A stretch of 64,000 bases of DNA, taken from assembly GCF_007859715.1 (NCBI RefSeq), contig NZ_SJPG01000001.1, positions 1,638,728 through 1,702,727 of the forward strand. The letters are read 5' to 3'. A model generated the notes under the pieces. That model made no database searches. It was given only the letters and a program-made list of their open reading frames with translations, and was not told the DNA's origin. Source of the DNA: Rubinisphaera italica. GTDB lineage: Bacteria > Planctomycetota > Planctomycetia > Planctomycetales > Planctomycetaceae. The translations under genes and the position numbers were made by a program. Shown here piece by piece: positions 10,195 to 19,922 of the stretch; position 1 is the first letter of the stretch; the number at the start of each line of letters is the position of its first letter.

Positions 10195-11652
10195 ATGTCC
10201 AATATGAAATCATTTGATTCGGCGAGTCAGCGACGTGAGTTTCTCTGGAAGATTGGAGGAGGACTGGGTGGGATTGCAATGTGCCAAATCCTCGCTCGGG
10301 ATGCCGCTGCCTCGAATGGTTCCGCAATCGAAGAGGGACTGCATCACCCGCCAAAAGCGAAACGTGTCATCCAGTTGTTTATGACGGGCGGCGCCAGCCC
10401 GATGGATACCTTCGACTACAAGCCTGAACTAATCAAGTTACACGGCCAGAAGTTGGGGCCTAATGAAAAACCTGAAGGATTCACCGCCATGCCCGGTGCA
10501 ATCATGAAAAGCCCTTTTGAATTCAAACAGCATGGAGAATGTGGACGATGGGTTAGCAGTGTGTTTCCTCATCAAGCCAAGTGGGTCGATGAGATGGCTT
10601 TCCTTATGGCGATGTCCTCAAAGACGAATGTCCACGGCCCTGCAACTTATATGATGAACTCCGGTTTTCTCCTCCCCGGTTTTCCCTGCATGGGGGCCTG
10701 GATCTCCTATGGTCTGGGAAATCTCAGTGACAACTTTCCGACTTTTGTCGTCTTACCCGATTCAAAAGGGTTGCCATACAACCAGCGTGGACCATTCTCT
10801 TCGGGCTTTTTACCTGCCATTCATCAGGGAACGGTCATCAATGCCGGGTCACCAAATCCAGTGCCAGCTCTTTTTCCTCATGAGAATTTCAAATTTGCAA
10901 CCAAACAGTCCGACCATGATGGCATGAAGCTCCTGCAACAAATCAATCGGGCTCATGCCGAATTGAGACCTGATGATACCCGTTTGGATGCCCGAATTCG
11001 TTCCTATGAACTGGCAGCCAAGATGCAGCTTTCCGCGCCGGAAGCTTTTGATCTGAGTCGTGAAAGCGATAGTACGCAGAAGGCTTATGGTTTAGGTGAA
11101 GCGGTCACAGATGATTTTGGCCGTCGTTGTCTTCTGGCAAGACGCTTGATTGAACGAGGAACACGATTCGTCCAGGTGTGGAGTGGACCGCAAGGAGCTA
11201 CTGGCAATTGGGACAATCATGGCAGCATCCCTAATGAGCTGCCACCAATCGCAATGAGCGTCGATCAGCCGATCGGGGCACTCATTGGTGATTTAAAATC
11301 TCGCGGACTCTTTGAAGATACCTTGCTCATTTGGACAACAGAATTTGGCCGTACTCCATTCGCTCAGGGTGGAGAAGGTCGGGATCACAACGGGGGAACC
11401 TTTGTTACATGGTTAGCAGGAGCCGGTATCAAACCAGGAATGGCCCATGGCAAGAGTGATGATTGGGGATATCAAACAGCCGAGGGGCAGACATACTGCT
11501 ACGATTTTCACGCGACGATCCTGCATCTCTTAGGGCTTGATCATACTCGACTGACATTCCTCCAGAATGGTATCGACCGTCGCTTGACTGATGTGCATGG
11601 ACATGTCATCCATGAGATTCTAGACGAAGCAAATGCTTCTCAATCCAAATAA
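10195..11652 (+). CDS. DUF1501 protein, Tat-exported
   Basis: 485 residues of the DUF1501 family, related in fold to alkaline phosphatase/sulfatase-type enzymes but of unproven activity. A twin-arginine signal, RREFLWKIGGG, starts near residue 13, so export is folded, through Tat. Family landmarks: MTGGASPMDTFDYKPEL near 62-78, TTEFGRTPF near 381-389 and GRDHNGGTF near 396. It begins 5 bases after the PSD1 stop, so the two are surely cotranscribed. Two ATGs lie close together (10195, 10204); either keeps the Tat motif intact. Confidence 0.92.
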   Translation: MSNMKSFDSASQRREFLWKIGGGLGGIAMCQILARDAAASNGSAIEEGLHHPPKAKRVIQLFMTGGASPMDTFDYKPELIKLHGQKLGPNEKPEGFTAMPGAIMKSPFEFKQHGECGRWVSSVFPHQAKWVDEMAFLMAMSSKTNVHGPATYMMNSGFLLPGFPCMGAWISYGLGNLSDNFPTFVVLPDSKGLPYNQRGPFSSGFLPAIHQGTVINAGSPNPVPALFPHENFKFATKQSDHDGMKLLQQINRAHAELRPDDTRLDARIRSYELAAKMQLSAPEAFDLSRESDSTQKAYGLGEAVTDDFGRRCLLARRLIERGTRFVQVWSGPQGATGNWDNHGSIPNELPPIAMSVDQPIGALIGDLKSRGLFEDTLLIWTTEFGRTPFAQGGEGRDHNGGTFVTWLAGAGIKPGMAHGKSDDWGYQTAEGQTYCYDFHATILHLLGLDHTRLTFLQNGIDRRLTDVHGHVIHEILDEANASQSK

Positions 11653-11756
11653 GTTCCCGCATTGGAATGACACTACACTAAGTTCTCAAAAACTGTATCG
11701 CACTCCGTTATCGAGCTTTAAAACATCTCTACCTACTATCAAAGCTGGAATGCATC

Positions 11757-11829
11757 ACTAGACCATTTTCAAATGGTATCTGCAGACGCGTGAACACGAA
11801 ATGTCCTAAAACGCTGTGTTTGCTCCTGT
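11757..11829 (-). repeat. R3 repeat copy A
   Basis: Within the 334-base gap 11653-11986, where I see no gene. Read on the minus strand it matches the copies at 39255-39359 and 60336-60441, sharing CAGGAGCAAAC, a CTGCAG site and the end CATTTGAAAATGGTCTAG. The other half has diverged. It is inverted relative to the other copies. Confidence 0.7.
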
Positions 11830-11986
11830 TTATATTGCTATTGGACAGGCAACTATCCTGAATTTCCTCCCGATAAACCGATGGGAGATCCGTATTCTCC
11901 TCATCTGGTTAATCTTGCTGGGGAATGGTCCGGCTTCTGGTCAAGTCTGTCGGTGATAGAGTCCGTATGAACGGTTACGGTGCTAT

Positions 11987-13222
11987 TCACTTCAGGAATA
12001 AATCTGGACTGGGCCAACGCTCCTCGAAACTGCGAACTCGCTCCTCAACTGGCGGTTTGACATTCGGCCACCCCTGAGGGCGAATGCGGACAATACGTCC
12101 CGGGCGGAAGCCTTCCAGAATAAGCGGGACCTCGAATTGAATCTGAATGCCGCTGCTTCCCAACGGAGGATCTTTTTCTGCAGTTTCTACAGATAATATC
12201 TTTCCATCCATACCATCATGGTCGGGCCACCAGGTCCGTAGCGTATTTTCGGCTGCAGCCATTTTGCCGCCAATTCCTGGCTTGAAGTCTGCGTATAAGT
12301 TGTCATCCATACCACCAAACAAGCTGGCTGTTATAGTGGCCTGGCCGAATTCGCCGTACTGGATCGTATCCACTCTTGCAGGCATCCAGCGTGTGTGGAT
12401 GTGGCGAATATGCCGTTGGCGTTGACGCTCCATGGCGACATTCATCGCGGTTTCATCAAGCCAGAGATCGGAGACATGAAACTGCTGATAGAGATATCTG
12501 GGATGCCAGGTGAGGGCGAGTTGGATATCCTGACCATCGAACAGTTTCTTTCCCGATGCAGGCCAGAATCCTTCAGTGATGAGGTCTTCGAGTCCGAGCA
12601 ACTCCCGGCCGCGCCAAATGCGTGTCGAGGCATCGATCGTGAATTGATGTTCGCCATCTAGTCCCTCACCGCCATCTGCTCTGTCGAGACGAGCGGTCAG
12701 ATGACTTTCTGAATCATTGATATCTACTTCCTTGAGCTTCCAGGCTTTTCCTTTGCGCAGGCAAAGGCTTGGGCCATCTTCTAACAGAATTGCGTGAGTT
12801 TCCGGTGGAGCGGTTTTGTCATTTCCTTTAACGTTGGGAACGGCGGACGTTTCAGGGTCGGGCGGCAGGTAAAAGAGTCCGTATAGTACTGTGCCGATGG
12901 GAATGTCTCTCAAGTCGGCTGGTGCACCGTGGTAGTGGATTTCGCCGTAGGGGAGCATGGCGAAGTGATGCAGTCGGCCCTCCTGGAAATGACCATTCAC
13001 ATGCAGACGCAGGCTACCACGGCGATTCACATGGTCGACAAAAACCAGTTCTCCCCGATAGGCTTTGGCCTCTTCGATCGGTGGAAACGTTCCCGCTTCC
13101 GGTCGGAAAGGTTCGTCACCATGAACTTCGCCGAAGAAACCAATAAGAATGAACAGCAGGATGTAACCCGGAAATCTTCGACGATTTATCTTGATCAAAT
13201 TCAATAATTGGGCACGGTTCAT
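11987..13222 (-). CDS. Exported hypothetical protein of planctomycete type
   Basis: 411 residues with an N-terminal hydrophobic segment (about 16-34, ending VHG) after a basic stretch, so exported or anchored. The rest is soluble and beta-rich with no catalytic motif I recognise; the sequence near 45-110 resembles an OB-like or barrel fold. It is the third gene of the PSD3-DUF1552 operon: its ATG shares one base with the preceding stop (TGATG), the hallmark of coupled translation. A GTG one codon earlier (13225) is an alternative start. Function unknown; the tight coupling implies a role with the DUF1552 protein. Confidence 0.78.
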   Translation of the reverse strand: MNRAQLLNLIKINRRRFPGYILLFILIGFFGEVHGDEPFRPEAGTFPPIEEAKAYRGELVFVDHVNRRGSLRLHVNGHFQEGRLHHFAMLPYGEIHYHGAPADLRDIPIGTVLYGLFYLPPDPETSAVPNVKGNDKTAPPETHAILLEDGPSLCLRKGKAWKLKEVDINDSESHLTARLDRADGGEGLDGEHQFTIDASTRIWRGRELLGLEDLITEGFWPASGKKLFDGQDIQLALTWHPRYLYQQFHVSDLWLDETAMNVAMERQRQRHIRHIHTRWMPARVDTIQYGEFGQATITASLFGGMDDNLYADFKPGIGGKMAAAENTLRTWWPDHDGMDGKILSVETAEKDPPLGSSGIQIQFEVPLILEGFRPGRIVRIRPQGWPNVKPPVEERVRSFEERWPSPDLFLK

Positions 13223-14562
13223 CACAACTCCAGTTCGCTGTTGCTGTCCGCAAAGCGATCAGTTTCCACGCCCATTTTTTGTGCCATCGTCAACAGCAGG
13301 TTACTCATGTGAGCGTTCTCATTGGCAGGGCGACTGCATAGGCGATAATGCTGGCCGGGATCGTCGAGTTGGTAGCCATCGAAATGGCCCTGATTGAGAT
13401 CGAGATGGCGACCATGCTTGAATCCACAGCCAGTTCCACCTGCAAGAACGAGAGGCAGGTTGGCATTGCCGTGACTGTGCCCGTAAGCCATGCCACTGCC
13501 GAACAAGGACATTGTTGTATCGAGTAAAGGACGACCATCAAAATCTGGAGTCTCGGCCAGGCGAGTTAAAAAGTAACTGAACTGCTCTACGCTGAAAGTG
13601 TCACTTTTTGTGAGCTTTTCCATGTGTCCAACATCACCATTGTGATGGCTCAGTTCGTGACGCGACTGAGAAATACCGAGTTCCGGAATTGCCAACCCTT
13701 GACCTTCAAGTCCACTACTGAAAGTGACCACGCGAGTGGCGTCCGTTTGGAAGGCGAGCAGGATCAGATCATAGACGGTTCGGAAATAATCCCCCGCCTG
13801 AGTCTGAGGAACATCTCGATCGTTTCTCTGGCGATCAGTCTCGGAGATCTCAGGACGCGGGACATCAAGCCACGCATCGGCACGTTTGGTACGAATTTCA
13901 GTTTCGCGAACCGCAGTGAGGTACTGATTCATTCGGCCCTTATCTTCGACTCCCATTTTTCTCTCAAGGGAGCGGACTTCTTCGAGATTGGCATCAAGCA
14001 CGCTTCCCTTACGGCGAAGTTCCCGCCGTTGAGAATCAGTACCATTCTTCGGTTCTTCAAAAAGATAAGCAAAAATCTCACTGCAGCGGCTCATCCCCGG
14101 GAGTCGGATTCCATCTGCAGTCCAGGCCAGCGACTCGCCTTTATTGGAGATTTCCAAGGAATGGAAACGAGTATGCGGCGAGGTTACCTCTGCCATCTGC
14201 TGATCAACCGAGATCGTATTGCGATCAGTCGGACCAAGATGACCACCCGTGAGCCAGATCTTCTGACAATTATGATGATGCCCTAATCCGCCCGGATGAT
14301 GCAAACCACTGATCGGAGTGATGACACCACGATGCTTCTCGAGCGGTTGGAGAGAACGTGAGAATGTATAGTCTTTATTCGGTGTTGTGATTTGATAATC
14401 GAGTGTGTTGACTCCATTGGGGATATAAACGAAAGCACTCCGTCGTGGAGTTTCAATTTCTGCTGCTCGCAGGGGGCGCATGCCGTTCAGAAGCGGCAGT
14501 GTAATGAAACTACCAAGTCCACGCAGGACATGACGGCGATCAATCAGCCAGGAATGTTTCAT
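13222..14562 (-). CDS. DUF1552 protein, Tat-exported
   Basis: 446 residues of the DUF1552 family, which resembles DUF1501 proteins in size and export and is usually coded beside DUF1592 cytochrome-like proteins. Twin-arginine signal RRHVLRGLG at 9-17. Landmarks: [13 protein letters not shown] near 86-98, [10 protein letters not shown] near 275 and [19 protein letters not shown] near 354-372. Activity is not established. It follows the PSD3 gene by 19 bases and overlaps the next gene by one base. Confidence 0.9.
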   Translation of the reverse strand: MKHSWLIDRRHVLRGLGSFITLPLLNGMRPLRAAEIETPRRSAFVYIPNGVNTLDYQITTPNKDYTFSRSLQPLEKHRGVITPISGLHHPGGLGHHHNCQKIWLTGGHLGPTDRNTISVDQQMAEVTSPHTRFHSLEISNKGESLAWTADGIRLPGMSRCSEIFAYLFEEPKNGTDSQRRELRRKGSVLDANLEEVRSLERKMGVEDKGRMNQYLTAVRETEIRTKRADAWLDVPRPEISETDRQRNDRDVPQTQAGDYFRTVYDLILLAFQTDATRVVTFSSGLEGQGLAIPELGISQSRHELSHHNGDVGHMEKLTKSDTFSVEQFSYFLTRLAETPDFDGRPLLDTTMSLFGSGMAYGHSHGNANLPLVLAGGTGCGFKHGRHLDLNQGHFDGYQLDDPGQHYRLCSRPANENAHMSNLLLTMAQKMGVETDRFADSNSELEL

Positions 14563-14581
14563 ATATTACTCTATAAATTGA

Positions 14582-17005
14582 TTAACGTTTCTGGAATAAA
14601 TCGGACATGGTGACAACTCGAACGATGTCCTTCAATTGATACTGCTTCAGCTTCGCTTCCTTTACAATCTCTTCGATGTCCTCTCGGTCATCAACGGTAA
14701 GAACGCGACGTAAGCCGTAGGTGCATAAGTGCTCGACGAAAGCGTGCAGAAATTGATCGCGATCTTCTAGTAGCAGCTGTTTGAATTGTTCTGCATCGGT
14801 GAAGGTCCGACCGTCTGGCATGGTGCCACTGGAATCGACAGGGGGGTCGGCTCCGGTCCCTTTCTCGACTCTCTCATGAGTCCGCCATTGACCGATGGCA
14901 TCGAACTGATCGAATGCCAGCCCGAGCGGATCGATATTGCGATGACAGGCGGCACAGTTCGCATTCTGTGCGTGAGCCTCGATTTTTTGTCGGATCGTCG
15001 CCTTGGGACTTTCTGGAGGATTGGGTTCGATGGGATCGACATTGGCAGGTGGTGGAGGTGGTGTTTTTCCGAATATGGCTTCACTGACCCAGACACCTCG
15101 ATGAACTGGACGATGTCGTGTGCCATCGGAAGTCAGTCCGAGAATGGCTCCCGTTGTCAGTAGTCCACCTCGGTGGTCCTCGGGACGTAATGTAACTCGC
15201 TGAAAACCAGATGTCTTCGGCTCAGGCAGGCCGTAGAATTCGCACAATCGCGGATTGGCAATCGTCCAATCAGAGGCGATGAAAGTATTGACGGGAAGGT
15301 TGTTTGCAAATACTTCGCGAAAAACCTGAATCACTTCCTCGTGCATACTCGCTTCCAGCCAGACATCATAATCTGGATACAGTTTGCCATCAGGTGGAAA
15401 CATGCCAAGTCGATGGAGTTGCAGCCATTGACGCGGAAAGTCGTCGATAAAGCGATTGATTTTCTGATCCGCAAGCATGCGATCGATTTGCGAAGCAAGT
15501 CCGTCACCAGTTAGTGTCCCGTTTTGAGCAGCATCAAACAATTTCTGATCGGGCATGGAACTCCAGAGGAAATACGAGAGTCGCGAGGCCAGTTCCCAGT
15601 CGGTCAATTGCTGGCGTGGCTGGATATCGCCTTCAACGAGATAGGTGAAATTGCGAGAAGTCAGCACACCCAGTAGAGCGACTCGATAAGCCGAATTGAT
15701 GCTCTCGCCAGCAGCGAGTTCGGTTTCGTAAGAGCTCAGATAGAATCGGAGTTCTTCTCTGGCAACAGGTCGTCTCCATGCACGTTCCGCAAATTGCTGC
15801 AGATGATTTGCAACCACTTCCGGTGTTGCATCATCGGGAGGAAATATACCCGCGCGTGTCGCACGCTCGGTTTGACTTTCAATGGGGCCTTCCCATTCAA
15901 TCCAGTCCAGAAGGACAAATGAGAAAATTCCATTCCCCGCTTCATCGAATAATTTGGGGCCAGTCGGATTCAACAGTCGGGTTTCACTGGTATGAGTGAA
16001 AATATAGTTGGAGCCACCCAGAATATTGCGATGGTGTCCGCCTTTATCGCGAGAGATGATGTCCGAAACGACAACATTGAACTCAAGACTGGTGGGCATC
16101 TCGAGGAAAACTTCAAACTCGATGATCTCCGGCTCATCTTCCGGCGCGAGGATATCGAATTCGACCAGTCCCTCGTTAGTGCCTTCTCCTGTTCGTTCCC
16201 CGATGCGGAGGTGAGCCGTCTGACCTCCCTGTGGACGAATTCCGCTGACCTGCATTCTCGCGCGATACAAACCGCTCTGTTCTGATCCCGTCCGGCCAAA
16301 CCAGTGTGGCCTCAATGCCTGCAAATCCCGACCAGGAAAGATGAGTGCACGGAGCGGCCGCTTGATTCCAAAACGATCGAGGTACTCCTGTTGCTGTTTT
16401 CCGCCACCGTACCGAATATCAGCGGCTGTCATACGCACAGTTTGAGTTTCGGGAGGCTTGTCGGGAAATGCACGGTTTAGGACGGTCTCAGCGGCACGAT
16501 AATATCGCTCGACATGCGAAGGCGACAGAGAAAGAAATGAGCCGATTCGCTCAAAGCCGTGCCAGAGTGGATCGGCATTTAATTCGCCCGGCTTGGCTGG
16601 ATCATAGCGAACACCTAGTAAATCGTAGACGGTATTCTGATATTCCTTTCGGCTCAGTCGGTAGTGTGCGACCGGCGGTCGGGCCGCCATGCGAGCAGCG
16701 CGTCCTTCTCGGATTTGGGTATCAAGTTGTGTAATGACGGCTGCAATCTCATTTTCGGTGGGCTGAGGTTCCTCTTCGGGTGGCATTTCGCCTGAATTGA
16801 TCCGCTCAACGATTTCTCCCCATAAGTGGGCATCTTCGCCGGATTTGAAATCTCGCGACAGCTGATCGATCCTCAGGTCTCGTTCCACTTTTTCAGGACC
16901 GTGACAACGCAGGCAATGACTATTCAGAAACGCCTCAAACGGTTCTGCAGCTGAAACGACTGCCACACCTGAAAGGTATGCAAATAATATGAAACAAAAT
17001 CGCAT
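14582..17005 (-). CDS. PSD3 cytochrome-like protein (DUF1587/1592/1588/1585 architecture)
   Basis: 807 residues, exported (signal 1-19). Order as in this family: cytochrome c-like domain with CLRCH at 31-35, DUF1587 near 110-175 ([17 protein letters not shown]), DUF1592 mid-protein ([16 protein letters not shown] near 455), DUF1588 with a second haem-type motif CAACH at 684-688 followed by [12 protein letters not shown], and DUF1585 at the C-terminus (residues 735-807, TYGLRR). The domain functions are unknown. It is the first gene of a three-gene minus-strand operon. The 504-base stretch upstream (17006-17508) is shared with the divergent PQQ gene. Confidence 0.92.
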   Translation of the reverse strand: MRFCFILFAYLSGVAVVSAAEPFEAFLNSHCLRCHGPEKVERDLRIDQLSRDFKSGEDAHLWGEIVERINSGEMPPEEEPQPTENEIAAVITQLDTQIREGRAARMAARPPVAHYRLSRKEYQNTVYDLLGVRYDPAKPGELNADPLWHGFERIGSFLSLSPSHVERYYRAAETVLNRAFPDKPPETQTVRMTAADIRYGGGKQQQEYLDRFGIKRPLRALIFPGRDLQALRPHWFGRTGSEQSGLYRARMQVSGIRPQGGQTAHLRIGERTGEGTNEGLVEFDILAPEDEPEIIEFEVFLEMPTSLEFNVVVSDIISRDKGGHHRNILGGSNYIFTHTSETRLLNPTGPKLFDEAGNGIFSFVLLDWIEWEGPIESQTERATRAGIFPPDDATPEVVANHLQQFAERAWRRPVAREELRFYLSSYETELAAGESINSAYRVALLGVLTSRNFTYLVEGDIQPRQQLTDWELASRLSYFLWSSMPDQKLFDAAQNGTLTGDGLASQIDRMLADQKINRFIDDFPRQWLQLHRLGMFPPDGKLYPDYDVWLEASMHEEVIQVFREVFANNLPVNTFIASDWTIANPRLCEFYGLPEPKTSGFQRVTLRPEDHRGGLLTTGAILGLTSDGTRHRPVHRGVWVSEAIFGKTPPPPPANVDPIEPNPPESPKATIRQKIEAHAQNANCAACHRNIDPLGLAFDQFDAIGQWRTHERVEKGTGADPPVDSSGTMPDGRTFTDAEQFKQLLLEDRDQFLHAFVEHLCTYGLRRVLTVDDREDIEEIVKEAKLKQYQLKDIVRVVTMSDLFQKR

Positions 17006-17318
17006 CGAGAAAACTTAAGTTAAGCAAAGCAGCCAGGAGGTCTTCATCATAAACTTTTAGCAGAGAGCGCTGGGCTACGTTCGCGAGGTTTGAAAAACTT
17101 TGTATTCATACAATAAAGGAATTGGATCAATCTTGACTACATCAACACCATTTTCCTTTTGCGGCTTTCAGAATACAACACTCAAGTGTCGCTTGAATTC
17201 AGTAATGCATAGAAATTATTTGTCTCTCCAATGCAGAAACCACACCAGTAAATGCCTGAAGTGTCAACGGCCAGACTAAATTCACCAAATTACATAATTG
17301 ACATGCAATATTGATTAA

Positions 17319-17340
17319 TGCTTGAGTCATAACTCAAGCA
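17319..17340. promoter_or_regulatory. Perfect 9-bp palindrome in divergent promoter region
   Basis: Arms TGCTTGAGT (17319-17327) and ACTCAAGCA (17332-17340), spacer CATA. It sits in the 504-base gap between the divergent PSD3 operon and the PQQ dehydrogenase, about 170 bases before ATG 17509, where a regulator could control both. There is no T-run, so a terminator is unlikely. Nothing else is called in 17006-17508. Confidence 0.4.
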
Positions 17341-17508
17341 ATCAGTCTGGAATCATACGGCACAGATGTCTCCATACATAGTCAACTTGAGTAGGGTATC
17401 GGACATTCCATTCAGAAACCCACAGTTGATATAATATGGTGTAGTCAGCAAAATCAATATTGTCAGGTGCGATTCCATGTCGCGTTAATTACTCCAGTTG
17501 AGGCAACA

Positions 17509-19437
17509 ATGAATATCAATCACCTCTCCATTAAACGTCAAGTTCAACAGACGCGAACTCGTTCGCAGGCGATTGCTGTTATGCAGATCGGTCTTATTGC
17601 TGTTAGTCTGCTGAACACGAGTCTCGCGATTGCTCAGGAAAATGCCGACTGGATGACGGTTGGTGGCGATCGTGGAAATATGCGGTACTCGACTCTGTCG
17701 CAAATCAACCAGGAAAATGTTGCACAGCTTGACCTTGCCTGGGAGTATAAAACTGGCGAACTATCCAACGGACGTGGAAAAATTATTGAATGCACACCAA
17801 TAATCATTGATGGGGTGATGTATGTAACAACGGCCTACCTGAAGCTTGTTGCCTTAGATGCCGCGACGGGAAGCAAACTGTGGGAATTCGATCCGCTTGA
17901 ACATTCGGTCCAGTCATATCCGCTCGCCTCAGGAGGAGTTAATCGGGGAGTAGCGTACTGGTCGGATGGCCAACCGAACGGAGAACAAAGGATTCTACAT
18001 GGGATATCAGCTGGATTATTGTATTCACTCGATGCAAAAACCGGTCAGCTTGATCCAGAGTTTGGAGAGCAGGGCGTCAAAGATTTACGCGAGGATTTTC
18101 AGGAGGATCTCTCAAAACTCGGATACGGTCCGACATCTGCACCAACAATTTGTGGTGATGTGGTTGTTCTCGGAGTTTCCTGTGGGGAAGGTCCTGGAGT
18201 TTCTGCTCCGGGAGATATTCGTGGATTTGATGTAAGGACCGGCAAACAATTGTGGCGTTTTCATACTGTTCCACGGCCTGGGGAATTTGGCAATGAAACC
18301 TGGGAGGGCGACTCCTGGAAAGATCGGGGAGCCGCAAATGCATGGGGCGGAGCGAGCAGCGATCCCCAACGGGGACTCATCTTTTGTGCGACCGGATCAG
18401 CGGCCTTTGATTTTTATGGTGGAGATCGAAAAGGGGAAAATCTTTTCGCCAATTGTGTTATTGCGATCGATGCGAAATCTGGAAAGCGGAAGTGGCATTT
18501 CCAGACTCTCCGACACGACTTATGGGATCATGATCTGCCGGTCTATCCGAATCTGGTGACGGTTATCCGTGAAGGCAAGTCCGTCGATGCGGTCGCTCAG
18601 GTGACAAAGACGGGATATGTCTACCTGTTAAATCGCGATACTGGCAAGTCACTTTTTGAGATTCAGCAAGAGCCGGTTCCAGAGTCCGATGTCGATGGAG
18701 AACAGGCCTGGCCGACGCAGCCGATTCCTGTCAAGCCGGCTCCTTTCGCGGCTCAACATTTTGATGAATCGAATGTGACAACAATCGGCGAAAAGAACCG
18801 CGACTTCGTAATTGAGAAGCTGAAAACGCTACGCAACGGACCGGCATTTAATCCGCCCAGTTTACAGGGAACGGTTGTCATTCCCGGCTTTCATGGTGGT
18901 GCAAACTGGTCGGGAGCCAGCTTTGATCCGGAAACTGCGATCCTGTACCTCAACTCGACAAATCTACCCAACATCATGACACTCGTTCCCGCCCCAGCCG
19001 GGTCTCCGTTTCGTTTTGTCCATAAAGGATACATTCAGTTTCGAGATCAGGAAGGGTATCCAGCGATCGCTCCTCCCTGGGGGTTGCTCAATGCCATCAA
19101 TCTCAACACTGGTGAATATCTCTGGCGAACCGTGCTCGGTGAGTATCCCGAGTTGACTGAAAGAGGAATTCCACAAACCGGCACCGAAAGTTTCGGAGGG
19201 ACCATCGTGACCGCAGGCGGACTGGTTTTCATTGGCGGAACGACTGATGAAAAATTCCGTGCTTTCGATAAATCGACCGGAAAAATGCTGTGGGACTATC
19301 AATTACCCGCAGGAGGATACGCGAACCCGAGCACTTACATGATCGACGGAAAACAATACGTAGTCATCGCAGCCGGAGGAGCCGGTAAGTTACGAACGAA
19401 AGCCGGCGAAAGCTTCATGGTGTTTGCACTCCCTTAA
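17509..19437 (+). CDS. PQQ-dependent dehydrogenase (quinoprotein glucose/alcohol type)
   Basis: 642 residues from ATG 17509, forming the eight-bladed propeller of PQQ dehydrogenases such as periplasmic glucose or alcohol dehydrogenases. Typical start of the mature protein is WMTVGGDRGNMRYS, with repeated tryptophan-docking segments such as VALDAATGSKLWEF, IAIDAKSGKRKWHFQ and FRAFDKSTGKMLWDYQ. The segment LRHDLWDHDLPVYPNLV is diagnostic of this family. The N-terminal region 1-45 is basic then hydrophobic, ending AIA-QE: a signal peptide. A GTG at 17467 is an alternative start; ATG with GAGG upstream is preferred. There is no fused cytochrome domain. Single gene, so PQQ and the electron acceptor come from elsewhere. 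Substrate unknown. Confidence 0.9.
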   Translation: MNINHLSIKRQVQQTRTRSQAIAVMQIGLIAVSLLNTSLAIAQENADWMTVGGDRGNMRYSTLSQINQENVAQLDLAWEYKTGELSNGRGKIIECTPIIIDGVMYVTTAYLKLVALDAATGSKLWEFDPLEHSVQSYPLASGGVNRGVAYWSDGQPNGEQRILHGISAGLLYSLDAKTGQLDPEFGEQGVKDLREDFQEDLSKLGYGPTSAPTICGDVVVLGVSCGEGPGVSAPGDIRGFDVRTGKQLWRFHTVPRPGEFGNETWEGDSWKDRGAANAWGGASSDPQRGLIFCATGSAAFDFYGGDRKGENLFANCVIAIDAKSGKRKWHFQTLRHDLWDHDLPVYPNLVTVIREGKSVDAVAQVTKTGYVYLLNRDTGKSLFEIQQEPVPESDVDGEQAWPTQPIPVKPAPFAAQHFDESNVTTIGEKNRDFVIEKLKTLRNGPAFNPPSLQGTVVIPGFHGGANWSGASFDPETAILYLNSTNLPNIMTLVPAPAGSPFRFVHKGYIQFRDQEGYPAIAPPWGLLNAINLNTGEYLWRTVLGEYPELTERGIPQTGTESFGGTIVTAGGLVFIGGTTDEKFRAFDKSTGKMLWDYQLPAGGYANPSTYMIDGKQYVVIAAGGAGKLRTKAGESFMVFALP

Positions 19438-19569
19438 TTGCAATCAGTTGACAAAAAACGTATCCCTTCGATTTTTCACGACAGTTAGAAATATTTCGAT
19501 GAGTTCTCGACAGTTGATGAAATACCCGACATCTTATCGTTTAGTGAAAACTGAGATCTGCTACAGAAT

Positions 19570-19746
19570 TAAACCCTGTTCCAATATGAAACCGGATATC
19601 CTGTAACATCTTGAAAAGGACCTTCGGGGTGGCGTGCGCTCGACTTCAGTGGAAGCTCCCGGAAGTTCAACGATTCGGGGGGCTTCACTTCGAGAGCGCC
19701 TCCGCCACCAAAGTTAGATTGTTTTCCGGTTTTCATTTGAAATACA
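19570..19746. repeat. R2 palindromic repeat copy 1
   Basis: In the 485-base gap 19438-19922, otherwise empty of genes. It begins CTGTTCCAATATGAAACCGG and ends CCGGTTTTCATTTGAAAT, imperfect terminal inverted repeats. The interior carries the GC-rich GGGTGGCG.../...CGCCACC inverted segment seen in the fuller copy at 28796-29015. A short ORF on the minus strand across it is an artefact of the repeat. Confidence 0.75.
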
Positions 19747-19922
19747 CTGCAGTGGATGGCAAAAGTCACTCACAGTCCAAATCGTGATGACAATCGATTA
19801 TAAATCTACCTCATTGTGGTATTTATGGACCGCGCAGAGGTGAAAACGATATGATCAATCCGATCTACTGGTTAATCGCCAGAAAGCCTCCGAAATTGCC
19901 ATAGCGTGGCAACGTGATTGGT

